NCBI GenBank assembly: GCA_003232445.1
Contig: QIJM01000340.1
Location: forward strand, 1 to 5,768
DNA: 5,768 bases
DNA from: Paraglaciecola arctica
GTDB taxonomy: Bacteria; Pseudomonadota; Gammaproteobacteria; Enterobacterales; Alteromonadaceae
Direction: 5' to 3'
Shown here: one piece after another, positions 5,767-5,768 of the stretch
How positions within the stretch are numbered: position 1 is the first letter of the stretch
Layout: each line of letters starts with the position of its first letter
Made by a program: the position numbers and the translations under genes
The notes under the pieces: model-generated
The model's input: the letters and a program-made list of their open reading frames with translations, nothing else
Told to the model about the DNA's origin: nothing
Database searches by the model: none

Positions 5767-5768
5767 CT

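Overview
The window looks like part of a chromosome from an AT-rich marine gammaproteobacterium, most likely of the Alteromonadales (Glaciecola/Paraglaciecola/Colwellia-like). This placement is an inference from the protein styles, the base composition and an intergenic TATACCAAT motif that I associate with that order. No marker gene fixes it.

Layout. Bases 1-1934 (+) hold the 3' part of a gene for a large ABC-2-type permease fused to an M1-family zinc aminopeptidase domain. Only the last membrane helix of the permease part and the whole peptidase part are inside the window. A good intrinsic terminator follows (1954-1978). A short spacer with two small palindromes leads to a complete class III (CaiB/BaiF-type) CoA-transferase gene (2094-3317, +). 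Bases 3318-3788 carry no convincing full gene. They do hold a terminator-like hairpin, a palindrome, a 13-codon mini-ORF with a perfect Shine-Dalgarno sequence, and a 43-codon open extension of the next gene past its TGA. Bases 3789-5162 (-) encode a 457-residue protein with a central pair of membrane helices, conserved in style but of unknown function. It starts at GTG.

The last ~600 bases are the most interesting part. A relic of an insertion element seems to span about 5177-5766. It has imperfect inverted terminal repeats, a second copy of the terminal motif 35 bp inward at the right end, and the N-terminal part only of an integrase/transposase gene. That fragment is broken further by a perfect 35-bp tandem duplication that shifts the frame. 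The relic's left end lies about 15 bp upstream of the GTG of the 457-residue gene, so it overlaps that gene's leader and may supply its promoter and part of its ribosome binding region.

The genes do not form an obvious pathway. The peptidase-permease and the CoA-transferase run in the same direction but are separated by a terminator. The CoA-transferase and the 457-residue gene converge. I see no CRISPR array, tRNA, rRNA or defence system. The real novelties are the element relic with its duplication-broken gene and the uncharacterised two-helix membrane protein with its odd 3' end.
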